Below are positions 34,914 through 44,484 of a stretch of DNA of 64,000 nucleotides, piece by piece; the first letter of the stretch is position 1; every line of letters starts with the position of its first letter. Source of the stretch: Acetobacter sp. 46_36 (GTDB lineage: Bacteria; Pseudomonadota; Alphaproteobacteria; RF32; CAG-239); the NCBI GenBank assembly GCA_001917135.1, contig MNTT01000008.1:62001-126000 (forward strand). Direction: 5' to 3'. The position numbers were made by a program, and so were the translations under genes. The notes under the pieces were generated by a model, which saw only the letters and a program-made list of their open reading frames with translations, ran no database searches and was not told the origin of the DNA.

Positions 34914-36458
34914 TCATTCATCGGCAAAATGCCACTTGCCGTCAACACCGTCCTTAATGCATTTCCGCTTGTCAAACTCCGGTTTCAGCTGATAGACGGA
35001 ACCGAAACGGGTCGCGTTATAATAGGCATTAATAATATCCCTGTCCACATAATGCACGACTTCCGGTCGGCCGCTCTCATCGGAAAATTTGTTAAAATAG
35101 CTTTTCCCGTAAACAAACTTCGGCCTGAGTTTCAATATCAGAGCGTTAATATCCGGTTTAGGCTTTATTCCCGTCGCATCGCCAACCACGTCAAGCTGGC
35201 CGATAAGCTGCCAATAATAAGCCGGATCTTTGCCAAACAGGTTATACATCATTCCGTCGCCGTTAAACACATAATCGCAAGGGCTGATATTGCGGGCAAT
35301 ATAGTCGGGAAGATATTTCCGTTCAGGCTGCATGGCAATAACCTCGCGCTGGAAAATAAGCGTATTGTAGAAAACCCAATACAGCCCCGCAATCACCAGC
35401 CAGATAACCGCCCGGCATTTCCGCCGCAAAAGCCCCAAGGCCGGCACGCCGCACAGCGCCGCAAAATATACCAGCATCCAGAAATAATACGAATACGGCG
35501 AAAAATAAAACTTGCGCTGTACAAATTCCGTTACAAACAGCAACGCCAGAACTATCCAATAACGGTTTTTGCAAACCACTGCCGCCGCCGCACCAAAAAA
35601 TCCGAGCCACATCAACACTGCCATATACGGTGGAAAATCGACAATGCGGGTCATCTCAAACCCCTGCACCAAATTCAGATTAAACGTATAGTTTGAAGCA
35701 TAATACAACGTCACCATATCATAGTAGCACAAATACCCCCAAAACGCCGCCGCACCGGCCAGAGGGAAAACCAGTGCCTTTGCCATATCCGCCGTTTTTA
35801 TCGCCCTCTTATGCCAGAAATAAAGCCCGGTAACGCCCAAAACGGCCAGCGGGAACAACGCTTTCTGCGCAAACAAAAACGAAATGAAAAACCATGCAAA
35901 CGCCGCAATCAGATGAAACGGCTTCTGCCCCTTCAGATACCTAAAGTAATAATAAATTCCCGCTGTCAGACAGAAAATCATATAATTGTCGGGGCGAAAA
36001 TCAACTGCGTAAAGCTTATATCCCGGTGCGGCAATCACTGCCGCCGCTGCCAGCCCCCACAGTTTATCGCTTAAAAATTCAGCGCTGATACGATAAACAT
36101 AAACCAGCGATTTCAAGAAGACCAACAGCGAAATCAGACAAACCACTTCCGTAACCGTCGCATTATATGCAAACAGATTAACCAGCGGAGCAAACAAATA
36201 CCACATCAGCGGATTATGATGCTGAAAAAAGTCGCGATACGGCACCTGCCCCTGCGCAATGAGAAAGCTTGAATGAATATGCTCGATATTATCGCCGTTC
36301 TGCGTCGGTACATGCGCCGTCATCATCGCATACAATACAGCCACGGCAATCAAGTCTGCCCACAGTGCGGCCTCGGCTCCGTACTGCTTCCAATATGTTA
36401 CGGCCTTGCCTATTCCGGCTTTGACCTTTTCCTTAAGTTCCATTCCCTGCTCCGTCAT
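34914..36458 (-). CDS. Polytopic GT-C-type membrane glycosyltransferase-like protein
   Basis: A 514-residue inner-membrane protein with about ten or more helices and a C-terminal soluble domain (about residues 400-514). The first periplasmic loop, HSSFLIAQGQVPYRDFFQHHNPLMWY, has acidic and His residues placed as in GT-C transferases of the ArnT/PMT group, and the conserved FRPDNYMIF lies further on. These enzymes move sugars from polyprenyl carriers to envelope acceptors. Substrate is unknown. An ATG five codons downstream (36443) has a better ribosome binding site (GGAG) and may be the real start. It stands between the repetitive membrane protein and malQ. Confidence 0.7.
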   Translation of the reverse strand: MTEQGMELKEKVKAGIGKAVTYWKQYGAEAALWADLIAVAVLYAMMTAHVPTQNGDNIEHIHSSFLIAQGQVPYRDFFQHHNPLMWYLFAPLVNLFAYNATVTEVVCLISLLVFLKSLVYVYRISAEFLSDKLWGLAAAAVIAAPGYKLYAVDFRPDNYMIFCLTAGIYYYFRYLKGQKPFHLIAAFAWFFISFLFAQKALFPLAVLGVTGLYFWHKRAIKTADMAKALVFPLAGAAAFWGYLCYYDMVTLYYASNYTFNLNLVQGFEMTRIVDFPPYMAVLMWLGFFGAAAAVVCKNRYWIVLALLFVTEFVQRKFYFSPYSYYFWMLVYFAALCGVPALGLLRRKCRAVIWLVIAGLYWVFYNTLIFQREVIAMQPERKYLPDYIARNISPCDYVFNGDGMMYNLFGKDPAYYWQLIGQLDVVGDATGIKPKPDINALILKLRPKFVYGKSYFNKFSDESGRPEVVHYVDRDIINAYYNATRFGSVYQLKPEFDKRKCIKDGVDGKWHFADE

Positions 36459-36668
36459 TTTCTGTTTCCATTCCGGTTTTCCGGCACCGCCAAATACTGC
36501 TGTGTACTCTGCCCCGGCTTTCAGCTATTGTCAAGTGCCCCGTATTCCGCCTTCTTCAGATACCGCAACGGGCAGAAACGCCTGTTCCTGCCCAATATGC
36601 CTTAATGCCGGCCATCAGAAAAAGCCGTCTTTTCGTGGTTGACTGCAGCCTTGCAACCGCCCGTCAGC

Positions 36669-38804
36669 TTACCGCCACTTCTTTACGGCCCTGATATTGC
36701 GCTGATAGGCCTCGCTCGATTCCATATCCTCAATATCGACAGGCAGCCGGCTCCGCCAGTTCGGATACTTGTCAATATCCGTTCCCGGCAGGTTCTGTAC
36801 CTTCATCGACTGGAAAATGTCTTCCGGCTGCAACATAAAGACTTCGCTGTTCGTTTTCGACATATACGCATGAACCGCCTCTTCAATCCCTTCCGGATAA
36901 CCGTCGCCATACAGATAATCGGATTTCCGCCATCTGTCTTCCGGCCAAACGCCCTCGCTGTCCAAAGCCTGCAGCAGCAAACGGCGTTCATGCTCACGCC
37001 AGCGGTAGCCCCCTTGAGCTTCCTCGTCCGTAAACAGCCCTAAATCTTTCATAATGCCGATTTCCGTACCATACCACCAGGCCTTGAGCGGCGGCATATC
37101 ATGCGTTCCTACCGATGCAAAATATTTGCGCTCGTATTCGGACGGCGTTTTCAGCGTCCCGTTATCGTCTTTTCTTTCTACCCACAAAACGCCCAGCGAA
37201 TAGATGTTGCGTTCTGCCAGCATTTCTTTGAACCCGTCCGCAACATTGCCGATGCATTCGCCGACCACCACGCATTTGTTCAAATAGCTCTCCAGCGCCA
37301 GAATATTGAACATATCCTTGACATTATAAGCCAGATAGGTTCCTTCATTGCCGTCGTCCGGAATCAGATACAAACGCGACAATCCCATCACATGGTCGAT
37401 TCTGACCGCACCGGCATAGCGCATATTCGCCCGCAGAATGCGGATAAACGGCTTGTAGCAGCGTTCCTTGAGCTCAAACGGATTAAACGCTCCCAGCATC
37501 CACTTTTGTCCGGTCGGAAAATAATTGTCCGGCGGAGCGCCCGCGCCGCTGCCCTGCATATAAAGATACTTGTCGCCCCAGACTTCGGCGCTGTCTTTGG
37601 AAACGCCGACCGGAAGGTCGCGGTACAGCCCGAGCGCAAGGTTGCGTTCCTTAATTTTTCGCTCCACCATTTTCAGTTGGCGGTCGGCTTCAAATTGCAA
37701 AAACTTAAAGAAATCGATTTCATACAGATGTTCCGCCGCAAACTTTTCCACGCCGCTGCCCAAAGAAGAACTCAACGCATCTTCCCAGTCTTTGGAAGCC
37801 TGATTGCAGACCTTGCTCTTTTCTTCGGAAATGGTCTGAAAAACCGCCAGCCGGTGCAGTTCGCCGGTATCCGCCGCCTTAAACGCCTCAAACTCTTTGT
37901 AATAATCCGTTCCCTCGTTCGCCTTGAGCCGTGCGAAAATATTGCGCAACGCCTTTATTTTGGCGTTATAAATTGCCGTATAGTCAATATTCTCCTTTTC
38001 CTTGGCAAACCAAATCGCCTGGCCGTCCTTGTCGCATTCCTCATAAAACGGAACTTTCTCAACATCAATATAAATCGGGTTCAAAAACAAACGGCTGGTC
38101 GAAGCATACGGACTGGCCGATTCCGGACAGTCGTGCAGCAAAACGTTCAGCGGATTAAGCCCGATGACGTCGCCGCCGCTGTTGGCCAGAATATCCACCA
38201 TGCTCTCCAAATCCGTAAAATCGCCGACACCCCAGTTCCGACGGCTCTTCAGCGAATAAAGCTGGATTGCAAAACCGAACAGTTTTCCCTTGCCTTTCGT
38301 ATCAAGGCCGTAGCACTCTTTCGGCGCAATTGCCAGCAGCGTTTTGTACTCGCCGCGCGACGTTTTGATTTTAACGTCGTAATATCCCGGCGCCAGCCTG
38401 TCCTGCAACGCCGCCGCCAGCCGGACATACGCCGTATGCCCTTCCTCGCGCCGTTCCTGTTCCGAAAAATTCACTGCCAGACAGCTGAAATCTCCGTTCC
38501 CTTCCGGCGCATACGACACCTCGATTTCACCTTTCGCTTCGTCTTCGCTCAAAACGAGGTCAAAGCCCTGTTCGTCAACAGTCATGACATAGACGGATTC
38601 CGCCGCTTTTTGCCACCGTCTTTTTTCCAGACGCTCCAGCGATTTCCGGATTTCTTCGTCGTTTTTCGCTCCGTATCCCAAACTCTCAATAAAAAAGCGC
38701 AAAACGTCGTCGCCGACCACGCTGGTTTTAATTGTGCCGCAGCCATACGTGAAACTGGTGCTGATTCCCAATTTCTCCGCAAGCTCCTTCAAAAGTTCAT
38801 TCAT
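36669..38804 (-). CDS. malQ: 4-alpha-glucanotransferase (amylomaltase, GH77)
   Basis: A 711-residue GH77 enzyme that transfers maltooligosyl units between glucan chains. After an N-terminal accessory region (about 1-165) the catalytic barrel starts with FGFAIQLYSLKSRRNWGVGDF and shows LNPLNVLLHD, SPYASTSRLFLNPIYID, the nucleophile Asp in AVRIDHVMGLSRLY, the acid/base Glu in VVGECIGNV and ASVGTHDMPPLKAWW. AGGGAGA precedes the ATG. It is the last gene of a glgB-glgX-malQ run, 10 nt after glgX, so it probably remodels the oligosaccharides released by GlgX. Confidence 0.95.
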   Translation of the reverse strand: MNELLKELAEKLGISTSFTYGCGTIKTSVVGDDVLRFFIESLGYGAKNDEEIRKSLERLEKRRWQKAAESVYVMTVDEQGFDLVLSEDEAKGEIEVSYAPEGNGDFSCLAVNFSEQERREEGHTAYVRLAAALQDRLAPGYYDVKIKTSRGEYKTLLAIAPKECYGLDTKGKGKLFGFAIQLYSLKSRRNWGVGDFTDLESMVDILANSGGDVIGLNPLNVLLHDCPESASPYASTSRLFLNPIYIDVEKVPFYEECDKDGQAIWFAKEKENIDYTAIYNAKIKALRNIFARLKANEGTDYYKEFEAFKAADTGELHRLAVFQTISEEKSKVCNQASKDWEDALSSSLGSGVEKFAAEHLYEIDFFKFLQFEADRQLKMVERKIKERNLALGLYRDLPVGVSKDSAEVWGDKYLYMQGSGAGAPPDNYFPTGQKWMLGAFNPFELKERCYKPFIRILRANMRYAGAVRIDHVMGLSRLYLIPDDGNEGTYLAYNVKDMFNILALESYLNKCVVVGECIGNVADGFKEMLAERNIYSLGVLWVERKDDNGTLKTPSEYERKYFASVGTHDMPPLKAWWYGTEIGIMKDLGLFTDEEAQGGYRWREHERRLLLQALDSEGVWPEDRWRKSDYLYGDGYPEGIEEAVHAYMSKTNSEVFMLQPEDIFQSMKVQNLPGTDIDKYPNWRSRLPVDIEDMESSEAYQRNIRAVKKWR

Positions 38805-38814
38805 TATCGTCTCC

Positions 38815-40890
38815 CTACTTTTTTATCTCAAAACAAAGTACCGACCACGCCGGAACCCATATCTCCGCCCCCGCCGCAACATCGTCTGCCTCAAACCTGC
38901 CGGAGCTGTCCAATAATAAATTCCATTTATAGGATTTTTTGATATTTGGCAACTTCCATTTTAAGTTATTAGCATGCGCATTGAGGATGACCATAAACAT
39001 TTTGTCGCGCGCTGCAACCATATACGACAAAGACTTCCGGCTGATTTGATACCAATCGCCGCTCGTAAACTCGCTGCCTTTTTCCGTAAACCACGCCAGG
39101 TCTTTAATTCCCTGTTTGTTGTCCGCCGCCGTGCCGGTAAAAAATCCCTTGCGGTTAAAAATCCCCATTTTCCGCCGCAGCCGGATAAGATTCTTCACAA
39201 ACCGGACGTTTGCGATTTCCTCATTGCCGATGGCGTCCCAGACCATATATGAAATAATATTGTCCTGGCAGTAAGCATTGTTATTGCCGAACTGCGTATT
39301 CAGAAACTCGTCGCCGGAACGGATAATCGGCGTGCCGAAAGAAAGCAACAGCGTACTCATCATCGCCCGCTGGCGCAGCTTGCGGTTTTCCGTAATTTCC
39401 TTGTTTTCCGTAAATCCCTCAACCCCGGAATTATAGCTCCAGTTTGCATCAGTCCCGTCCCGGTTGTCTTCGCCGTTCGCATAGTTATGCTTATGGTTGT
39501 AACTGACCAAATCGTTCAGCGTCATGCCGTCATGTACGGTCAGATAGTTAACCGTGCTCCATATCGTTCTGCGGCTCGGACCAAAAATGTCGCTTGAACC
39601 GGAAAGGCGGCTTGCCAGTTCGCCGACCTGTCTCTCGTCTCCGCGCCAGAAACGCCGGGTAACATCGCGGTAACGGTCGTTCCACTCCATGCTGCCCGGC
39701 GGAAAAGCCCCGAGCTGATATCCGCCGATACCGACATCCCACGGTTCTGCCGCAATCTTGACCAGCTGCAGCACTTCGTCCTGACGCAGCGACATCAAAA
39801 AGCCGCTGCTCTGGCTGAACTCCTGTTTCACCCGCGCCAGCGACGTCGCCAAATCCAGGCGGAAGCCGTCCACATGCATCTCCTCCACCATATAGCGCAT
39901 AGAGTCCATAACCAGCGTCAGCACATACGGGTTCTGCAAGTTAAACGAAGCCCCGCAGCCGGTACTGTCATAATAGTAGCGTTTGTTAGTTCCGTCGAGC
40001 GTATAATAGCTCTCGTTGTCTATTCCGCGGTAACAAAGCGTCGGCCCCAGATGATTGCCTTCCAGCGTATGGTTGTACACCATATCCAGAATAACCTCCA
40101 GCCCGCTTTCGTGAAACCGCTTAACCATTTTCTTAAAATTGTTGATATCGGCACTGACCATATAGCTCGGTTCCAAAGCAAAGAAGTTCAGTGTTTCGTA
40201 TCCCCAGAAATTGTCTTTCAAACCGGCATTGCGTTCCGCCATAAAAGCATTGACAGGCATCAGTTCCACCGACGTTACGCCCAGCCATTTCAGATACCCG
40301 CAGACACTCCTGCTTGCCAGCCCCGAAAATGTGCCCCGCTTGGCATCCTGAACTTTGGGGTGCAGTTTGGTATACCCTTTGACATGCAATTCGTAAAATA
40401 CCGTCTTTGCCGGGTCAACCTGCGGCGGAACATCGCCTTCCCAGTCAAAATCGCCGTTGTCCACAACCACCGACTTCGGAACATACGGTGCACTGTCAAG
40501 CGTCGAAAACGACAAGTCTTTGTCCGGGCTTTCGGTATCATAACCGAAAATCGCCTTATGCCAGATGAGCCTGCCGATAAGTTTTTTCGCATACGGATCA
40601 ATCAGCAGCTTGTTCGGATTGAACCGCCGCCCTTTTGCCGGCTCATACGGTCCGTAAACGCGGTAGCCGTAAACCTGTCCCGGCGTTACCCCTTCAAGGT
40701 AAATATGCCAGATGTTGTTTTCGCGCACCGGAAGTTCGTAGCGAGCCGTTTCCTTAACGCCGCTCTTGTCAAACAGGCACAGTTCGACCTTTGTTGCTCC
40801 CGCCGAAAACAGGGCAAAATTAACGCCCCATTCATCAACCGTTGCTCCCAACGGATACGCCCGTCCTTCCCATACTCTGATATCTGGCAT
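38815..40890 (-). CDS. glgX: Glycogen debranching enzyme GlgX
   Basis: A 691-residue GH13 isoamylase-type enzyme that cuts alpha-1,6 branches of limit dextrin. The N-terminal CBM48 domain (about 1-130) begins IRVWEGRAYPLGATVDEWGVNFALFS. The barrel shows VILDMVYNHTLEGNHLGPT, the nucleophile Asp in VDGFRLDLATSLAR, the general acid Glu in IAAEPWDVGIGGYQLG and the transition-state Asp in LTVHDGMTLNDLVSYN. GGGAGG precedes the ATG. It lies 82 nt after glgB and just before malQ. Confidence 0.96.
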   Translation of the reverse strand: MPDIRVWEGRAYPLGATVDEWGVNFALFSAGATKVELCLFDKSGVKETARYELPVRENNIWHIYLEGVTPGQVYGYRVYGPYEPAKGRRFNPNKLLIDPYAKKLIGRLIWHKAIFGYDTESPDKDLSFSTLDSAPYVPKSVVVDNGDFDWEGDVPPQVDPAKTVFYELHVKGYTKLHPKVQDAKRGTFSGLASRSVCGYLKWLGVTSVELMPVNAFMAERNAGLKDNFWGYETLNFFALEPSYMVSADINNFKKMVKRFHESGLEVILDMVYNHTLEGNHLGPTLCYRGIDNESYYTLDGTNKRYYYDSTGCGASFNLQNPYVLTLVMDSMRYMVEEMHVDGFRLDLATSLARVKQEFSQSSGFLMSLRQDEVLQLVKIAAEPWDVGIGGYQLGAFPPGSMEWNDRYRDVTRRFWRGDERQVGELASRLSGSSDIFGPSRRTIWSTVNYLTVHDGMTLNDLVSYNHKHNYANGEDNRDGTDANWSYNSGVEGFTENKEITENRKLRQRAMMSTLLLSFGTPIIRSGDEFLNTQFGNNNAYCQDNIISYMVWDAIGNEEIANVRFVKNLIRLRRKMGIFNRKGFFTGTAADNKQGIKDLAWFTEKGSEFTSGDWYQISRKSLSYMVAARDKMFMVILNAHANNLKWKLPNIKKSYKWNLLLDSSGRFEADDVAAGAEIWVPAWSVLCFEIKK

Positions 40891-40972
40891 TTGCCCTCCC
40901 GTATCTTTTCAAAAACATTCTTTCCGCCAGCCCCATAAATCGAAACCGGCGGAAAGAAAACCCGTCACCGGA

Positions 40973-43273
40973 TTAATACCTGATATGCTTCAACACAATA
41001 GTCGAAAGCGGCGGCAGCGTCAATTCAATCGAATGCGGGCGTCCGTGCATTCCTTCGTCAGAAGCAATCAGTTCGCCCTCGTTCTTAACGCCGCTTCCCC
41101 AGTAGTTCTTATCGTCGCTGTTAAAGATTTCCTGATAAGCGCCGCTGTCCGGAACGCCGATTTTAAACCCGTGCCGCACTACCGGCGTAAAGTTGCTGAT
41201 AACAATCATATAGTTGTTGTAGTCATGGCCGCGGCGGATATAGGAAATCACGCTGTCGTTCGCATTGGCATGGTCTATCCATTCAAACCCCTTGCCGTCA
41301 AAATCTTCTTCATAAAAGGCGGAATTGCCTTTGTACATCAGATTCAAATCCCGAACGCAGTTCTGCATTCCCTTATACATCGGATACTGCAAGAGATGCC
41401 ACCTCAGGCTTTCATTGGCATTCCATTCCCAGTCCTGCCCGAATTCGCATCCCATAAACAAAAGTTTTTTGCCCGGATGCGTCCACATAAAGCCGTAATA
41501 AGCGCGAAGATTTGCAAACTTCTGCCACTCGTCTCCCGGCATTTTGCCCAGCATTGATCCTTTGCCGTGAACAACCTCGTCATGCGAAATCGGCAGGATA
41601 AAGTTTTCATTAAACGCATACAGCAGGCCAAACGTCAGTTTCCCGTGTTCGTACTTGCGGTAAATCGGATCTTTGCTGATGTAGTTCAGCGTATCGTTCA
41701 TCCAGCCCATGTTCCATTTATAGCCGAACCCGAGCCCGCCCATAGACGTCGGACGCGAAACCATAGGCCATGCCGTCGATTCTTCTGCACAGGTCATAAT
41801 CCCCGGGCAAGTGCCGTAACACAGTTCGTTCATCTTGCGAATAAATGCAATCGCTTCCAGGTTTTCATTACCGCCGTAGATATTCGGAATCCACTCGCCG
41901 GCCTTGCGCGAATAGTCCAGATACAGCATTGACGCCACCGCATCGACGCGCAGCCCGTCAATATGATATTCTTTCAGCCAGTACAGTGCGCTGGAGCACA
42001 AAACGTTGCTGACTTCCGTTCTGCCGTAATTATAGATTTTCGTTCCCCAGTCTTTATGTTCTCCTTTGCGCGGGTCTGCATGTTCATACAGGTGTGTCCC
42101 GTCAAACTCAATCAGCCCGTGCCCGTCTTTCGGAAAATGCGCCGGAACCCAGTCCATAATCACGCCGATATTCGCCTGGTGGAATTTGTCAATCATATAT
42201 CTGAAGTCATCGGGCGTACCGAAACGCGATGTCGGCGCAAACAGCCCCGTAACCTGATATCCCCACGACCCGTCAAACGGGTGTTCGCATACCGGCAGAA
42301 ATTCAACGTGCGTAAAGCCCATGTTCATCACATACGGCACCAGCGTATCGGCCAGCTCGCGATAGGTCAAAAATTCCGAACCGTTTTCCCCTTTTCTGCG
42401 CCACGAACCGAGATGAACTTCATAAATGCTCGTCGGACGATCAAAGCTGTTATAAGCTTCGCGATACTTCATCCACTCCCCGTCATTCCACTTGTAGTGG
42501 TTGAGGTCATAAACGACAGACGCCGTCTTCGGGCGTACTTCGGCATAAAATGCCATCGGGTCGCTTTTCGTCAGAATATAGCCTTCCTGCGTTTTAACTT
42601 CATACTTATAGAGTTCGCCCTCGCCGATATTCGGAATAAAGATATCCCATACGCCGCAGTTGTAATGTTTGCGCATAACGTTGACGCGGCCGTCCCAGTT
42701 GTTAAATGCACCGACAACCGATACCCGTTTCGCGTTCGGCGCCCAAACCGAAAAGCCGACGCCTTTCACCCCGTTGATTTCCATCAGGTGTGCACCCAGT
42801 TTTTTATAAAGGTCCAGATGGTTGCCTTCCGCAAACAGATACTCGTCTATATCGCCCAAAATAGACGGGAATGAGTAAATATCCTCTTCAACATACGTTT
42901 CGTTTTTATCATTGGTAATTTTAAATTTATGCGTAAAATTGTCCGTATTTGTAACCCCGAGGTTTATTTGGTAAAAACCTCTCTTGTCCAGCTTGGCCAT
43001 CAGCCCGAGCGAATTGCCGTTTCCGTCCAGCAGTTCGATTGACCTTGTATTCGGCTTGTAAGCGCGGATATAAACTTCTTTGCTCCCCTTGTCCCGATGA
43101 ATGCCCAACACAGCCATGACGTTTTCATAATCGCCGTTTATAATGCAGTCCATCTCTTTTTTTGAAAGTAAATTTTTCATATTCTCCCCGTTGCAGGAAC
43201 TCAAAACCGCAAAGCTCTGCGGCTGTCCGTTATTCTCAGATTTGACAGTTTGTTTTTTAACTGTGTCGGCCAT
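40973..43273 (-). CDS. glgB: 1,4-alpha-glucan branching enzyme GlgB
   Basis: A 766-residue GH13 enzyme that makes alpha-1,6 branches in glycogen. It has two N-terminal CBM48-like domains (the second at VWAPNAKRVSVVGAFNNWDGR), then the barrel with WVPAHFPKDGHGL, the nucleophile Asp in IDGLRVDAVASMLYLDYSR, the Glu in MTCAEESTAW and LPISHDEVVHGKGS. GGAG precedes the ATG at 43273; an internal ATG at 43180 with GGGGAG and the start MKNLLSKKEMD is also plausible. It is first in the operon, with a promoter at 43317-43345. glgA, glgC and glgP are not in the window. Confidence 0.97.
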   Translation of the reverse strand: MADTVKKQTVKSENNGQPQSFAVLSSCNGENMKNLLSKKEMDCIINGDYENVMAVLGIHRDKGSKEVYIRAYKPNTRSIELLDGNGNSLGLMAKLDKRGFYQINLGVTNTDNFTHKFKITNDKNETYVEEDIYSFPSILGDIDEYLFAEGNHLDLYKKLGAHLMEINGVKGVGFSVWAPNAKRVSVVGAFNNWDGRVNVMRKHYNCGVWDIFIPNIGEGELYKYEVKTQEGYILTKSDPMAFYAEVRPKTASVVYDLNHYKWNDGEWMKYREAYNSFDRPTSIYEVHLGSWRRKGENGSEFLTYRELADTLVPYVMNMGFTHVEFLPVCEHPFDGSWGYQVTGLFAPTSRFGTPDDFRYMIDKFHQANIGVIMDWVPAHFPKDGHGLIEFDGTHLYEHADPRKGEHKDWGTKIYNYGRTEVSNVLCSSALYWLKEYHIDGLRVDAVASMLYLDYSRKAGEWIPNIYGGNENLEAIAFIRKMNELCYGTCPGIMTCAEESTAWPMVSRPTSMGGLGFGYKWNMGWMNDTLNYISKDPIYRKYEHGKLTFGLLYAFNENFILPISHDEVVHGKGSMLGKMPGDEWQKFANLRAYYGFMWTHPGKKLLFMGCEFGQDWEWNANESLRWHLLQYPMYKGMQNCVRDLNLMYKGNSAFYEEDFDGKGFEWIDHANANDSVISYIRRGHDYNNYMIVISNFTPVVRHGFKIGVPDSGAYQEIFNSDDKNYWGSGVKNEGELIASDEGMHGRPHSIELTLPPLSTIVLKHIRY

Positions 43274-43316
43274 AACTATAACTCCAAAATAAAAACAAAA
43301 AATAGGTTACGTTTTA

Positions 43317-43345
43317 TGTATAAAAACAAAACAAATAAATTGCAA
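43317..43345 (-). promoter_or_regulatory. Promoter of the glgB-glgX-malQ operon
   Basis: On the minus strand TTGCAA (43340-43345), a 17-bp spacer and TATACA (43317-43322), identical in boxes and spacing to the tRNA-Arg promoter. It lies 44 nt upstream of the glgB ATG at 43273. Confidence 0.6.
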
Positions 43346-43963
43346 GAAAATTGTCATTCTTTTTTTACTTTTTCCGTCGGTATTTTTCTTTTAAAATCAA
43401 TATGGTTATGTTTTAAAATGCATTTCCGGCAAACGGTATGGAAAAAAGTTTTTTTCCGTCTGTTTTCCGCCCCGTTTCGCCATACATTTTGTCTCTGTTT
43501 TTTTATTATTTTTCACTCCGTTTTTTTCGTGTTTTTTCTCCTGTTTTTTTATATCGTTTTCCCGGAACGTTTTTCGCGCTTTTCTTCTTCCCGGCCCTCG
43601 CCGCCTTGCAATCGGCAGCAGCCCCGCCGGATACAATTTTGCCGGTCTCGCCCGATATAATATTTTTATTTGTTATTGCGAGATTTTTTGCACAAGAGTT
43701 TGAAAAAAAATTTTTTGTTTTTTTTATTGCGCCGCACATCGTTTTTTATGTTGTTTTTACTACCATCCGCGCACACTCTGATAAAAATATTTTATATTTT
43801 ATTTACAATAGGTTATCATAACTTAAAATTCCTTATAAAAACCACTTTTTATTGTGTTTTTTCAAGGCTTAAAAAAAAATTTTCTGCCCCCCTTTTTTTT
43901 AATCATTTTTTAATCTATTTATGTATATACAAACACTAACAACAAAAACGATGAAAATTCGTA
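43346..43963. other. Long A/T-rich intergenic region
   Basis: About 620 bp between divergent glgB and the DUF2934 gene, with many T and A runs and clearly lower GC than the rest of the window. A plus-strand frame (43250-43660) and its minus shadow exist but are low-complexity Phe/Leu translations without a start signal. I see no gene and no clear repeat. Confidence 0.6.
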
Positions 43964-43991
43964 TTTACAAAATAAAAATTATATTTATACT
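43964..43991 (+). promoter_or_regulatory. Promoter of the DUF2934 gene
   Basis: TTTACA (43964-43969), a 16-bp spacer and TATACT (43986-43991). It predicts a leader of about 32 nt with GGAG before the ATG at 44030. Confidence 0.65.
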
Positions 43992-44029
43992 TAACCTTGT
44001 TTTATAACAAAATTATTTGGAGAATTGAA

Positions 44030-44248
44030 ATGACATTCAATGAAAATTTAATCAGAGAAGCTGCTTATTACAACTGGCAGAATGCCGGTTGCCCGTTTGG
44101 TCAGGACGAAAAGTTCTGGAACATGGCAATCGAACAGATTTACGGTTCCAAGGCTGCAAAGTCTTGCTGCAGCACTTCTTCTTCTTCCAAGAAGACAGCT
44201 TCTTCCAGCAAAAAGACTTCTTCTTCAAAGTCTAAATCCAAGAAGTAG
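44030..44248 (+). CDS. DUF2934-like small protein with Ser/Lys tail
   Basis: A 72-residue protein starting at the ATG at 44030, with TTGGAG 8 nt upstream; an in-frame start at 43997 is less likely. Residues 1-40 match the DUF2934 pattern: LIREAAYYNWQNAGCPFGQDEKFWNMAIEQIYG, where a short helix, W, N/G-x-P-x-G and W recur in the family. The second half is a low-complexity Ser/Lys tail with SSKK repeats and two adjacent cysteines, like a basic nucleic-acid-binding or histone-like tail. A sharp promoter and terminator make it a monocistronic, probably well-expressed gene. Function of the family is unknown. Confidence 0.8.
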   Translation: MTFNENLIREAAYYNWQNAGCPFGQDEKFWNMAIEQIYGSKAAKSCCSTSSSSKKTASSSKKTSSSKSKSKK

Positions 44249-44270
44249 GATTTGCTGAAAAAACAAAAGG

Positions 44271-44295
44271 CCACCTTGATTAAGGTGGTTTTTTT
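44271..44295 (+). terminator. Intrinsic terminator
   Basis: CCACCTT (44271-44277) pairs with AAGGTGG (44282-44288) across GATT, followed by T7. Confidence 0.9.
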
Positions 44296-44484
44296 ATGTC
44301 TTCTGATACCGGTCATTATCCCTACCACCAATCTCTCCTGCCTGCCTTCCGCCCTGTTTTCGCTCTTCTTTCCCTCTGCTGCCCTCGCTTCTTTTTTCTT
44401 TACCGAATTTTAAGCTCTGCCGCATAAAATAAAACATATAATACAAACCGCACAATCTGCAACTTGGGGAGCAAAAGCCGTATA

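Noticed and set aside
37101..38942. Long plus-strand open frame of 613 codons
   Set aside because: It is antisense to malQ, whose catalytic motifs are intact, and has no start signal.
43250..43660. Plus-strand Phe-rich frame in the A/T-rich spacer
   Set aside because: Composition reflects T runs, it overlaps the glgB start and promoter, and no ribosome binding site is present.
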